64,000 bases of DNA from Brachionus manjavacas (taxonomy: Eukaryota; Rotifera; Eurotatoria; Ploima; Brachionidae). This document shows, in pieces, positions 12,641-22,888 of the stretch; positions within the stretch are counted from its first letter, which is position 1, and each line of letters opens with the position of its first letter. The notes below the pieces were generated by a model. That model saw only the letters and a program-made list of their open reading frames with translations. It was not told the origin of the DNA and ran no database searches. Where the stretch lies: assembly GCA_019054805.1 (NCBI GenBank), contig JAHQIY010000018.1, positions 1,178,001 through 1,242,000 on the forward strand. Direction: 5' to 3'. The translations under genes and the position numbers were made by a program.

Positions 12641-15600
12641 TATTATTTTATAATCAAGTCTAAAATGATTAATTTGGAAGTGAATCCGATTGTAGTTTTA
12701 CTAAATGGAAAATCAATCAATTTCTACATAAAGATAAATACCAAGTAGAAAGAAAAAGGTGATATGAAGTATTTTGAAGTTTAGAAGTCGTTTTATGATA
12801 TGTAATTTTTTTTTTCGTAAAAAAGTATTTTTTATTTTATATATTGAAAAAGTCTTTTAAATGTCTGTTTGATTCTTTATTAATAAAATCAGTTCTTTTT
12901 TGGAGCTTTTTTTATTTAAAGATTTATTGAAAAAAATCTTAAATAGAGAAAAAATCTTACTTTATTTTTGATTTTTATTTTAATTTGAAAAATATAGAAA
13001 TGACTTTAAACTAAATTTGAAATCAAAGCACCATTTAACAGAAATTATTCGGCAATGTGATCGAATTTTGATGCCCAAAATAAAAAAATCAAGCTTAAGC
13101 TATTTAATAAATTGGAGTATGCAAAAAATTCTAAAAAATGCAGGCACATTACAAAAAATGAATTTCGTTTTTTCATGTGTTTCTTCATGTTTTTCGTTAA
13201 AAAAAAAACAATTGAATATCTATTATTTTAGTTTAGTTTAAAATAAAAACTAAAAACAAGGCAAACAAGCAAAGCTTTAGAATTCTAAAACTAAAAATTA
13301 AAATTCCAGTTAAAAAATCTTTTCAAATTTAGCCTAATTGAATTGAACTTCACTTCCCCTCAAAGAACCTTACAATTAATCAAAATTTTTGACAGTGCAC
13401 CTAATTGTATCAGTTTAATACCAGACAAATTTCAATTAATTTACTTTATTCTAAAAATTATTACTAAAATCCGTCCCCGACTGTCTTAAATGGATTTTTT
13501 CCAAGATTAAAATACGCACTAGAACATTCGTAAACTGAAATTTGATTTTTTAAAATTATAATTCAAAATTTTATTACAAAATGTTTTTTGAAACTTCCAC
13601 TAAAATTAGGACTCACTAAAATTTTCACTAAAATTATTTCTATTTTTTTTCTATAAATTTTCTTTCTTTAAATGCAAATTTAAAATATAAAAAGCACCAT
13701 GATTTGTAGCATCACTTTTTCATGATTTTTAGCGTCATGCTGTTTTTTGTTTCTCTGAAAATGCATTTATGATTAATTTAATAAAAACTGCCCTTGACTA
13801 TAAAAAAAAAATTTTTAATAAAATTTTGAATTCTTTTTCTATTATTTCTAAAATTTCAATTAAGTTAGTATATTTTAATCTTTTACACAAATGTCAAAGT
13901 ACAACCATTTTAAATTTTATTCCTAACTTGTTTTTTTTTTAATTTAAATTTTACTCTAATAGATCTTTATAGTTTGATACAGATTTACAAAAAAAAAAAA
14001 TTAAATTTTTTTTTCTTAATTTTTTGCTTTAAAAAAAAAACACTTAAAAGTGCTTTGTGTTTCCAGTGTTTAAACGTTTTCCTTTTGAATGTTAACTTAA
14101 TAAAAATTCATTTAGAATATTACGAGGTTCTGCTAGAATACAATAATCTTAATAACCTGTAAAATTTTAATTGAGTCGTGAAAAATTTAATTTAAGAATG
14201 GAAAATTAAACAAGATTGTTTTTAAATATCATACTTTGTTTCTTTTCAATACTAAATTTTAAAATGAAGCGTAATTCAGTTAGAAAGATAAGAGGAAATA
14301 AAAAATCGGTATAATTTATGCGTTTTACACTCGTAATCCTACAAAAGCTTTTCTCTAGTAATTATTCTTTTTAAATTTATAAAGGAGAATTAGATTTTAT
14401 AATTAAATTAAAATATTTTTCTAATTCTTATTATCACTATTGATTTTTTTTTTGATAAAATTAAAAATAACCAAATAAGAATCACCTTGAAATTAAATAA
14501 GAGCTTAAAAATATAGCAAATTGGATGTTTAAATATAAAAAAATATTTAGAATATCAAATAAATTTAATATCAAACTATTTTTAAAAATAAATTGCTAAT
14601 TTTTTTTTGATATTTAGACTGTGAATTCACTTTTAAAAATCTTGATTAAAACAAATTCAATACTCATTTTGAAAAAATGTCTATTAAAGACTTTTTTTTA
14701 GGTTTTATGAAATTCAATTCATAAGAACAGTTCAGGATGATGTAATGTCTTATTAATTTTTTTCTATAAGCCCAAAGCTAGATCTGTGAATGTAACCTTG
14801 TGCAACGTTCATAGTTGCATCAATTGTAAAAGTCTGGTGATGATGTTCAAAATGTCCTAAGCTAGAATATAATAAAATTTAACATCTGCATTTTTTGCAA
14901 ATCTTTAGTAAATTTTGATAGTAATAGTTGATATAAAAATTTTTGCCTCACTAACTTGTCTATTCTTTTTTTTAAATTGTTCATATTGCAGCCAGAGTGT
15001 TCCAATTTCCCGCTGTCCTGTTGGTAAAAAAGTTGTATCTCGCTCTTAGCTGAACTTGCTCCAGGATATCAATATCACTTCGTCGATACGGATTCCAGGC
15101 TCTTTCAGTAAGTTAGAGATGTGGGTGAACAAATGTCTTTAAAAGTAAATCGATTATCTTTAGAGAAAAGTATCTGAAAGTGATTCTTATTCGGCTTTCT
15201 ACCATCAAATAATGGAACTTCAGTGATGTTCTGCTTTTTGTTTTTTAAAACAATTTACGTAAAAAATTGGAAAAATTTTAACACTTCTTACGCACTAAAA
15301 TTTGATTTTTTAGATTTTGAAAAAAATTATAAATGCTTGCGGAAAAATGATAGAATTCTTGGATATTTTAGAAAATTTTGTAATTTTTAGGAAAAATTCA
15401 CATATCTTTTTGAGCATTTAGTGGGGTTGGCGTTGACTTTGACTTGAATGTAGAGAATTTTTCCTTATTATTTTTTTTCTAACTTTTTTTTTGGAAGAAT
15501 TTTTCACAGCATTTTTAGTTCAAATTTTAATACTTAATTTCAATATTCATTAGTTTAGTTAAATGTTGTTTGTTAAATCGACCATTTTAAAATGAGCATC

Positions 15601-16105
15601 ATTTTTAAATTAGTATTCTAAATCAAAAAAATGTCTAATATGAATAATGAAGCATAATAAAATATGTCATTTCTAATTTAGCTTTACTTAAGATAGTGAG
15701 TTCAGAAATTTTTGAAATTTATTTAATCATATTTGAATTTAAGTCTTTTTTAATAGTAATTTGAAAATTTGCTACATTATGAATATTTTTAACTTTAGTA
15801 ATCATTTGTGCAAATTTTCAAATTGCTTTTTTATCACTTAAATATCAATTCAATCAAAATTTTTAAACAAAAAAAAATATTTTAAATTGCTTTAAACAAA
15901 ACCTGTCATCTGAAAATAAAAATTTAACTTGAAAAAACTAATCTAATTGAAACTAGATAAATATTTTGCCAAAAATTTCCTAGTCCTACAAATTCCTTTT
16001 AAATGTGCAATCAATTATTGTCCTAATAAAAATTAAAATTTTTGCAAAACACAATATTTTATTAATATTTATTTACTTGCTTTATTATTCTTTAGAATTA
16101 TTTCT
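12641..16105. other. AT-rich intergenic DNA with one interspersed repeat
   Basis: No host gene recognised. Segment 14700-14830, read on the minus strand, aligns with 62110-62240 on the plus strand: both contain ATGCAACTATGAACGTT, then TTACATTCA, then TTCACAAAACC-like sequence (CATAAAACC here). A third, weaker piece is near 36380-36420. These are copies of one dispersed repeat of unknown type. The two longest frames (13017-13241 and 13974-14162) are lysine/phenylalanine-rich and look like chance. Confidence 0.4.
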
Positions 16106-16494
16106 TAATTTCGGCAACTTGAAGTTTATGATCAATTTTTGATGCTCAAAATGACCAAATCAGGTTTTAATTATGAAATAAATTGCTATTTCTTAGTAGA
16201 ATTAATACAGAGATAGATTTTTGAATAAAACATATTTTGTTAAATCTAAAGCTAAAATTTGCAAAATTCTGCAAAAAATTTCTCACTGTTAATAGCATCG
16301 TTAAGATGGTGTCCACAATGCAATGTGCATTTTGATATTGCTGAGTCTACCTTTTTTTAGCTTAGTATGTTTAATCCAAAAATCTATCTCTGCATCAATT
16401 CGATTAGTAAATAACAAATAATTTCATTATTAAAACTTGATTTAATCATTTTGAATATCAAAAATTGATCACAAACTTCAAGTTGCCGAAATTA
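16106..16494. mobile_element. Long palindromic MITE (GGCAACTTGAAGTTTATGATCAA ends)
   Basis: The ends TAATTTCGGCAACTTGAAGT and its complement at about 16475-16494 start an inverted repeat that continues inward through the motifs TGATCAATTTTTGAT, AAAATGA, AAATTGCTATTT and AATCTATCTCTG to a loop near 16280-16330, so almost the whole 389 bp can fold as one hairpin. The centre, AAGATGGTGTCCACAATGCAATGTGCA, is nearly repeated at 24650-24680 in another copy. No coding capacity. Superfamily not determined. Confidence 0.7.
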
Positions 16495-17247
16495 TGAAAA
16501 AATTTTAAATTTTAAACTTCAAAATGCCCTAATTTCTTGTCTTTTTAAAATAAATAAAAACTGGAAACAGTTATTATTTTTAGTTTTCTAAATAAAACAG
16601 AGAGCTTTTTTTCTAATCAATAATTCGTATAATTTAAGAAAAATTTATTTAAAATTTCCAGTTTTAAATAGATTTTTTTCTTTGATCAAAACCCTTATTT
16701 TCAATGAATAAAAAAGTAATTAAGTATTAAAGGAGACAAAGTTCTGGTTTTTTCAATTTTTTTTCTCTTTTTTTAAATTTTTGGAATAATTTAGGCAAGC
16801 AGATTTTAAAAATTTCATAAAAAATATGAGGGGCAAAGTGATGACTTATAATAAAAGCTTTAAAGCAATGCATATCTCTTCTCATTTTAATTTGAAAAAA
16901 TTGAATGACTTTTTATTAAAAATAATGAGTGTTACTGGGCAACTTAAAAACTTACACTTACAATAAAATAAAGCAACGTTTACTTATTTTTGTTGTGCGA
17001 ATACCTGCACTTGACAATACAGTCTTATTTTGAACAAAATGTTCATTTAATTGTCAGCTAATTTGTGTAAAAAAAAGAAAAAAAATTTAAACATATTTTA
17101 TGCTTAAAAATTATAATAAAATAAATTTTAGTAATCTAAATTTTTTCTTTCACCAGCATGAAATTTATTTGCTAAATCGATATTGCAAAAAATCATTATA
17201 ATAGAACTACGACTTCCATTTTAGAAAATTGGTATTGAATACAAAAA

Positions 17248-18552
17248 ATGAGTAGTTTGACGCACAGAAAAATTGGCAGCGAAGAAAAGCCAGAAGATGT
17301 CAAGCGAATACCGACAGACATCGGCTCCGAAGAAGAAATGGAGCCTTTGCCATCGAAGCCTAGCGGTGAGAGCATGCCACAGGACCAGGCCAAAATCGAA
17401 GTACTACACTCAGTAATCAAAGATCTGAATCCTAGATGGCGCAATTGGTTTGTTCGTGGCGTTTTCACTCTGGTCATGATACTGGCCTTTGGCCTCATTG
17501 TAAACCTAGGACCCTTAGCCATCACAATTTTAATTTTAGTAATTCAAGTTAAATGTTTTCATGAGATAATCACAATCGGATATGTGGTGTACAAATCTCA
17601 CCATTTGCCATGGTTTAGGACAATCAGCTGGCACTTTTTGCTCACCACCAACTATTACCTAAACGGCGAAAGTCTCATTGAACAATTTTCAATTCTGTTT
17701 CGCCGAGACAACTTTCTGTCGCCACTGGTACAATACCATCGATTCATATCGTTCTCGTTGTACACAGCCGGCTTCATGGCTTTTGTTCTCACACTCAAAA
17801 AGACCTACTATCTTAAGCAGTTCACTTTGTTCGGCTACACGCATCTAGCTCTCTTGCTAATCGTCACACAGTCAAATCTCATGGTACAAAATGTGTTCGA
17901 AGGCTTAATTTGGTTCCTGCTTCCAGTCTCGTTGATCATATGCAATGACATAATGGCCTACATGTTTGGCTTTTTTTTCGGCAAGACAAAACTCATAAAA
18001 CTCTCACCCAAAAAGACCTGGGAAGGTTTTATTGGTGGCGCTTTCTCCACCATTCTTTTCGGCTTCATACTCTCCATATTTCTGTGCAAACACAAAGCTT
18101 TCACTTGTCCGCTTGAATATGACTCGAAGACAATGTCGTGGAGTCATGACAAGTGCAATCCAGCGGACATGTTCGCTGTAAAGGAGTTGAGCTTGCCGAA
18201 TTTCTTACGTCTCTTAATACCCAATGCCAAGCTCTACTATAGACCATTTGACAAGCATGTACTAGCTTTGTCTGTATTTGCTTCAACCATTGGACCTTTT
18301 GGGGGTTTTTTTGCCAGTGGCTTCAAACGCGCATTCAAAATCAAAGACTTTGGAGACACTATTCCCGGTCATGGCGGCTTCATGGACCGCTTCGATTGCC
18401 AAGTTATTATGGCAACGTTTGTCAATGTGTACATATTTTCATTCATTAGATCACCATCTCCCCAAAAAATGTTCAATCAGCTGATGGCCTTCAAGAACGA
18501 AGATCAGCAAGAATTTCTCAGACTTGTAAAAAATCATTTTGGCGAGTTTTAA
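17248..18552 (+). CDS. Phosphatidate cytidylyltransferase (CDP-diacylglycerol synthase, CDS1/2 type)
   Basis: Makes CDP-diacylglycerol from CTP and phosphatidic acid, the precursor of phosphatidylinositol and cardiolipin; animal enzymes lie in the ER membrane. Intact single exon of 434 residues, close to the usual ~440-460. A charged, soluble N-terminus of about 65 residues is followed by several hydrophobic segments. The family signature is complete near residues 356-380: SGFKRAFKIKDFGDTIPGHG, then GFMDRFD, with the Asp residues that bind Mg2+. SPKKTWEGFIGG, another conserved loop, is present near residue 252. The ATG follows AT-rich DNA with a possible acceptor TTTTAG at 17219-17224, so a 5' UTR intron is possible. 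AATAAA overlaps the stop region at 18551-18556. Confidence 0.97.
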   Translation: MSSLTHRKIGSEEKPEDVKRIPTDIGSEEEMEPLPSKPSGESMPQDQAKIEVLHSVIKDLNPRWRNWFVRGVFTLVMILAFGLIVNLGPLAITILILVIQVKCFHEIITIGYVVYKSHHLPWFRTISWHFLLTTNYYLNGESLIEQFSILFRRDNFLSPLVQYHRFISFSLYTAGFMAFVLTLKKTYYLKQFTLFGYTHLALLLIVTQSNLMVQNVFEGLIWFLLPVSLIICNDIMAYMFGFFFGKTKLIKLSPKKTWEGFIGGAFSTILFGFILSIFLCKHKAFTCPLEYDSKTMSWSHDKCNPADMFAVKELSLPNFLRLLIPNAKLYYRPFDKHVLALSVFASTIGPFGGFFASGFKRAFKIKDFGDTIPGHGGFMDRFDCQVIMATFVNVYIFSFIRSPSPQKMFNQLMAFKNEDQQEFLRLVKNHFGEF

Positions 18553-18965
18553 ATAAAAAAAAATAACGAAGCATTTAGGGCTTTTTCAAATAATTGTAAA
18601 ATAAGCAAGAAGTATATATTTTAATAAGAATTTTTATTTTTTTGTTGTGGTCAACTTAACTATCAACTAGCCATCTAGTTCGGTATTCAAAAAAAATGTT
18701 TTGAAATTTTAAATTTTAAATTATTGAAATAGTTTTAATTCATTTTTTTTTAGAATAAAAATAAGAATAATTTTTAGTTTTAGTTTAAAAAAAAATTGAA
18801 TAAATTAAATATTAATGAATTTGATAAAATTTTTTAAAATTAAAAAAAAAATAAATTGCGGCGTAAATTTTGCATCAATTAAAACACAAAAATTTAAAAA
18901 TTTACTCTGATCAGTTTGATTAACTAAAATTTGAAAAATTTATTTTTTCAAAAGAACAAAAAAAA
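18553..18965. other. AT-rich spacer between CDS gene and tRNA pair
   Basis: Nothing recognised except poly(A)-signal-like AATAAA near the start and the T-run (seen as A-run on this strand at 18958-18965) that would terminate Pol III on the minus-strand tRNA gene. Confidence 0.5.
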
Positions 18966-19038
18966 TGGAGATGCCGGGTATCGATCCCGGTACCTCTCGC
19001 ATGCTAAGCGAGCGCTCTACCATTTGAGCTACATCCCC
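18966..19038 (-). tRNA. tRNA-Ala (anticodon AGC)
   Basis: 73-nt cloverleaf read on the minus strand. The acceptor stem GGGGATG/CATCTCC contains the G3:U70 wobble pair, the alanine identity element. The anticodon stem CTCGC/GCGAG encloses TTAGCAT with AGC at positions 34-36. The D-arm (TAGCTCAAATGGTAGAGC) gives the A box and the T-arm gives the B box (GGGATCGATACCC). The discriminator is A. There is no intron, and a T-run follows the 3' end. It lies head to head, 110 bp apart, with an identical copy at 19149-19221. Confidence 0.97.
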
Positions 19039-19148
19039 TCTATTACTATCTAATCAATTTTAAATATTTATTAATAATTTGAAAAAATTCTTACCAATTA
19101 TTAAAAAATTCCAAGTTAAATTAGTCAATTTTTTTTTTAATAAATCGA

Positions 19149-19221
19149 GGGGATGTAGCTCAAATGGTAGAGCGCTCGCTTAGCATGCGAGAGGTACCGG
19201 GATCGATACCCGGCATCTCCA
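19149..19221 (+). tRNA. tRNA-Ala (anticodon AGC)
   Basis: Identical over 73 nt to the divergent copy at 18966-19038 and to 49820-49892. G3:U70 pair, AGC anticodon, discriminator A, and a TTTTTTT terminator at 19225-19231. TRMU starts 52 bp further on, on the same strand. Confidence 0.97.
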
Positions 19222-19273
19222 TATTTTTTTGCTAAATTAAAATAATTTTTTTAAGTATTTATAAAAAATAATA

Positions 19274-20653
19274 ATGAATCGCTTAAAACATGTTGTTTGT
19301 GCGATTTCAGGAGGAGTTGACAGTGCAGTATCAGCATTTTTGCTCAAAAAACAAGGCTACAATGTAACAGGATGCTTCATGAAAAACTGGAATAGACAAG
19401 AAGAGCTGTTCAATAATTGTAGCATGGAAAACGACCTAGAAGATGCCGAATATGTATGCAGAAAACTTGATATTCCCTTTAAAATAGTTGATTTTAGTAG
19501 ACAATACTGGAATAAAGTATTCAGGTATGTGGGAAAATTGTTATAAAAGGCAAAATTTATTGGTAAATTTTTTAGCCAATTCGTTCTTGAATATCAACAA
19601 GGATTGACTCCAAATCCGGACATTTTGTGCAATAAGTACATAAAATTTCCACTTTTGCTTGAACATTGCATTTCCAATTTTGACCAAATCGATTACATAG
19701 CTACAGGACACTATTCAAGACTTGAATATGACGATAGAATAAAAAGTAATTTTAAATGTGACTACATGAAAAAAAGATGGGACTAAAATCAGACAGAATT
19801 TAGGCTTCTTAAAGGCGTAGATGAGCTAAAAGATCAAAGTTTTTTTCTAGCTCAATTAGAGCCTAGTCTACTGCCTAAAATATTGTTCCCTGTCGGTCAT
19901 ATGCTCAAGTCGGAAGTGAGAAAAATTGCTCATGATCTTGGCTTGGACAGAGTTCACCGAAAAAAAAGCTCAGTGGGAATATGCTTTATTGGAAAGCGAA
20001 AATTTTCTGACTTTATTGATGAATACATAGTAAAGGAGCCAGGCGAAATTGTTGACTTGGAAACTAGTGAAATCATGGGTCAACATTGTGGAATACATCA
20101 TTTTACCATTGGACAAAAAATAGCCATCAATGAAAACAAAAATGTCAAAAAAGAAGCTTATTTTGTAGCCAGAAAAGACTTTGATAAGAAAAAAGTTTAT
20201 GTTGTGGCTGGAACTGACCATCCGGCTCTTTATTTTGACCAATTTGAAATCGAAAAACCACATTGGTTATGTGAGAACAAAGAGCTGGTGACGGGTGACA
20301 TTATTTTGGACCAAGATTATGAGTTTAAATATCAAAATAAACATTATCAGTCGAAAATAATCTATTTGAGAAGAAAACTTTTAACTGAATCTAATCAAAC
20401 AAAATATTTTGTCAAAACTTTTTATCATTTTAGAGCCGTGCCCAAAGGACAAGTAAATAAATAAAAAAGAATTTAAGTTTAAATTAAATTTTAATTTTAG
20501 TATGCAGTTTTTTACAATGACCAAGAGTGCATCGGTAGCGCCAAAATAATCAACACCCCTCTTTCACTCTATGATAAAAAATACTTAGGAAAAATTATCA
20601 ATTCGGACAAACTTTTAAACAAAAATTATATTTCTAATAAAAAGCATTTTTGA
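19274..20653 (+). CDS. TRMU: tRNA-specific 2-thiouridylase (MnmA/TRMU/MTU1)
   Basis: Thiolates uridine-34 of Lys, Glu and Gln tRNAs; in animals this acts in mitochondria. Four exons: 19274-19524, 19576-19745, 19797-20452 and 20501-20653, with introns of 51, 51 and 48 bp. The ATP pyrophosphatase loop SGGVDS is at residues 12-17, [14 protein letters not shown] and ATGHYSR follow, then [16 protein letters not shown]. Both catalytic cysteines are present, in DILCNK and VGICFIGKR. The C-terminal PUA-like part has TDHPALYFD and, across the last junction, [20 protein letters not shown]. The TAA at 19784 falls within the second intron, so it is not a disabling stop. The first ATG gives no obvious mitochondrial presequence; the ATP loop begins only 11 residues in. 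Confidence 0.93.
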
Positions 20654-21338
20654 GAATAAAAATTAATATTTTTCAAATAATTTTTGATAATCTCCAATTA
20701 TTAAAAAGTAATATTCAATGAAAAAAAATTCAAAAAACTCCACTAGAATAAAAAAAATTTGTCCTTCAAAAAATATTTTAATATTTACTTTCATTTATTT
20801 TATAAAACTATTTTACTATATAGTTTTAAGCAATAGTTGTTTTTTTTGAAATTTTTAATTATATTTTCTTTTTTACAGAATTAAAAATAAAGTAATTTAA
20901 TATATAGCTAATTAGCTAATTTTATGAGTGAAAATTTTTTATTGAGTGTATGGTAAAAAAAATTATCTTGCGTTTTATATTTCCTCTTACCTATTTGTTG
21001 TCCAAGAAGATTTTTACCTTCAATTCAATTAAAAAGTATGTAATGACCATGGAATAAAAGTTACAATTCCGATGCCTTCTTTGATATCACTGATTAATTA
21101 TATTTTTTTATTCTTAAAATTTGCTAAACGATAAATTTTTGTTATATTTAAAAGGATTTGTTTTTTTTTGTTGTTGAAATTTATGACCCATCTGGTCATA
21201 TAAATTTACATCATGCATTTTCAACTATTGTCAAAAGGTTACGGCCAGTAGTAAAACAATATATACCCTATAATATACAAAAAGTACATTTCTGACATCA
21301 TTTTAAAAGAAAATTAATTTTTATTAATTGAAAAAAAA
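20654..21338. other. Spacer between TRMU and the TSSK-like gene
   Basis: AT-rich convergent intergenic DNA; no gene. An AATAAA on the minus strand at about 21319-21324 would serve the kinase gene. GACCCATCTGGTCAT at 21184-21199 is a small imperfect palindrome of no known meaning. Confidence 0.45.
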
Positions 21339-22384
21339 TTAGTTAAATTCTCTGAGCCACAGATGGCGCAATACTTTGTCTATATTTGTACGCCGGGTCA
21401 CATCCGGCTCTAACATTTGGTTAATCAAATCTTTGACAATTGGATCTAGTTTACTGGAGAATTTAATTCTACTCTCAAGCTGCACTTTGATCATTTTTTT
21501 AATATCAGTATCATCAAAAGGCATACACCCGCATACCATTATGTACAGTATACATCCAAGTGACCAAATATCATACAGTTTAGGATTATACGGTGTTCCC
21601 TTATGTAGACAAAATTAAAAATAAAAATTCTCACTGACTATTTAAATTAACTACTTGAAGAATCTCCGGTGCTGCGTACGCAGCACTTCCACAGTAAGTC
21701 CGACTCAAAATTCTTTTCCCAGTTTCCGAGTCAACTTAAAATAAAATAATTAAAATCAAGAATTTAAAGATTAAACCATTTTTTTTTCTTTACCACAACT
21801 TCGGCCGAAACCAAAATCGGCCAATTTGACATGGTAATTTTTATCTAGCAGAATATTTTCACATTTCAAATCTCGATGAGTTATTTGCAAGCCGTGAATG
21901 TATTTGATGGCATGAGCCAATTCGTTGAACATTCGTTTGGCTAAATTGTTTGGCAAAGCGCCTCTTTTTTTGATAAAGTCCAGCAAATCGCCTCCTTCGG
22001 CAAGTTCCATGATGATGTAAATTCTGTGGTAGATTTCCATGATTTCGTAAATTCGAACAATGTTCGGGTGATCTAGCTTTAAATAGATTTCAAGTTCTCT
22101 TGGCAAAAATTTGTTTAGAAAATCTGCCGGGGCCTTCCGCCGGTCAATGATCTTGGCTGCAAATTTTCTTCTTTCACCATTTTTTGAAATGTATTCTACT
22201 TCTCTATTAGAAAACGCAAAAAAGTATTTTAATTAAATTTTAAAATATGATTCCACTAGACCTACTTTACTTTAGCGTAGCTTCCATTTCCAATTGTAGC
22301 GTGTAATTTGTATCCGGATTTTTCCAGGATCTGATCGAATGTTTTTGAGGTTTTGTGAACTTTGGGGTCGTGATTATGGGACAT
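21339..22384 (-). CDS. Serine/threonine kinase of the TSSK (testis-specific kinase) family
   Basis: Four exons close in phase to 289 residues: 22266-22384, 21794-22203, 21655-21734 and 21339-21599, with introns of 62, 59 and 55 bp. A compact kinase with almost nothing outside the catalytic domain, as in TSSK1/2/3. Motifs in order: [18 protein letters not shown] (glycine loop), FAAKIID (catalytic Lys), [19 protein letters not shown] (catalytic loop), [28 protein letters not shown] (activation and APE), [16 protein letters not shown], and [17 protein letters not shown] at the end. Wording such as [15 protein letters not shown] points to TSSK rather than generic CAMK kinases. In animals TSSKs act in spermiogenesis. 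The first ATG of exon 1 is the only one in phase upstream of the glycine loop. Confidence 0.93.
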
Positions 22385-22888
22385 TGCTGAAATTTTCTTA
22401 ATTAATCACAAGTTTGTTTCTATCATTGTTTTGATCCTTTAAAGACAACATTAAAAAAAAAAAATTTTATTTTTTTTTCTAATATATAGCTATAGTGAAT
22501 ATTTTGAGAAAAAAAAAAATTAATTTGATTACAAAAAACTGAGAAAGACGTTCTATGAGTGCTTCCTTGAAAATTTAATTTGGGCCTGATCACAGGGTTG
22601 CTCTTTTTCATATTTGGTTTTTTTTTCTTGTTGTCAAATTTTCTAATTATTTTCCAAAGTTTTCATGGTAACATATTTTTTTTGTAAAATATCTTGTTAT
22701 CATATATCTTGTTTGTAAAATTTTTTCAAATCTCTTTGGGTATTAGTTAATATTTGATTGTTTTTAAATCGAATTAGAAAAAAAAAATATATATATATAT
22801 TCTTTAATTTTATTTAAAAATAAAAAATTTAAAAAATTTTGTAAAATTAATATTTTGTACTTTTATTTGTTTATAATTTCGAAAATAA
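22385..22888. other. Spacer between TSSK-like and MON2 genes
   Basis: Non-coding AT-rich DNA with poly(T) and (AT)n tracts. The minus-strand AATAAA at 22862-22867 is the likely poly(A) signal of MON2. Confidence 0.5.

Noticed and set aside
13017-13241. 74-codon plus-strand frame (lysine-rich) as a small gene
   Set aside because: Low-complexity composition, no splice or poly(A) context, no similarity; similar frames are frequent by chance in such AT-rich DNA.
19784-19786. Nonsense mutation making TRMU a pseudogene
   Set aside because: A phase-compatible 51-bp intron removes the stop and restores the conserved family sequence on both sides.
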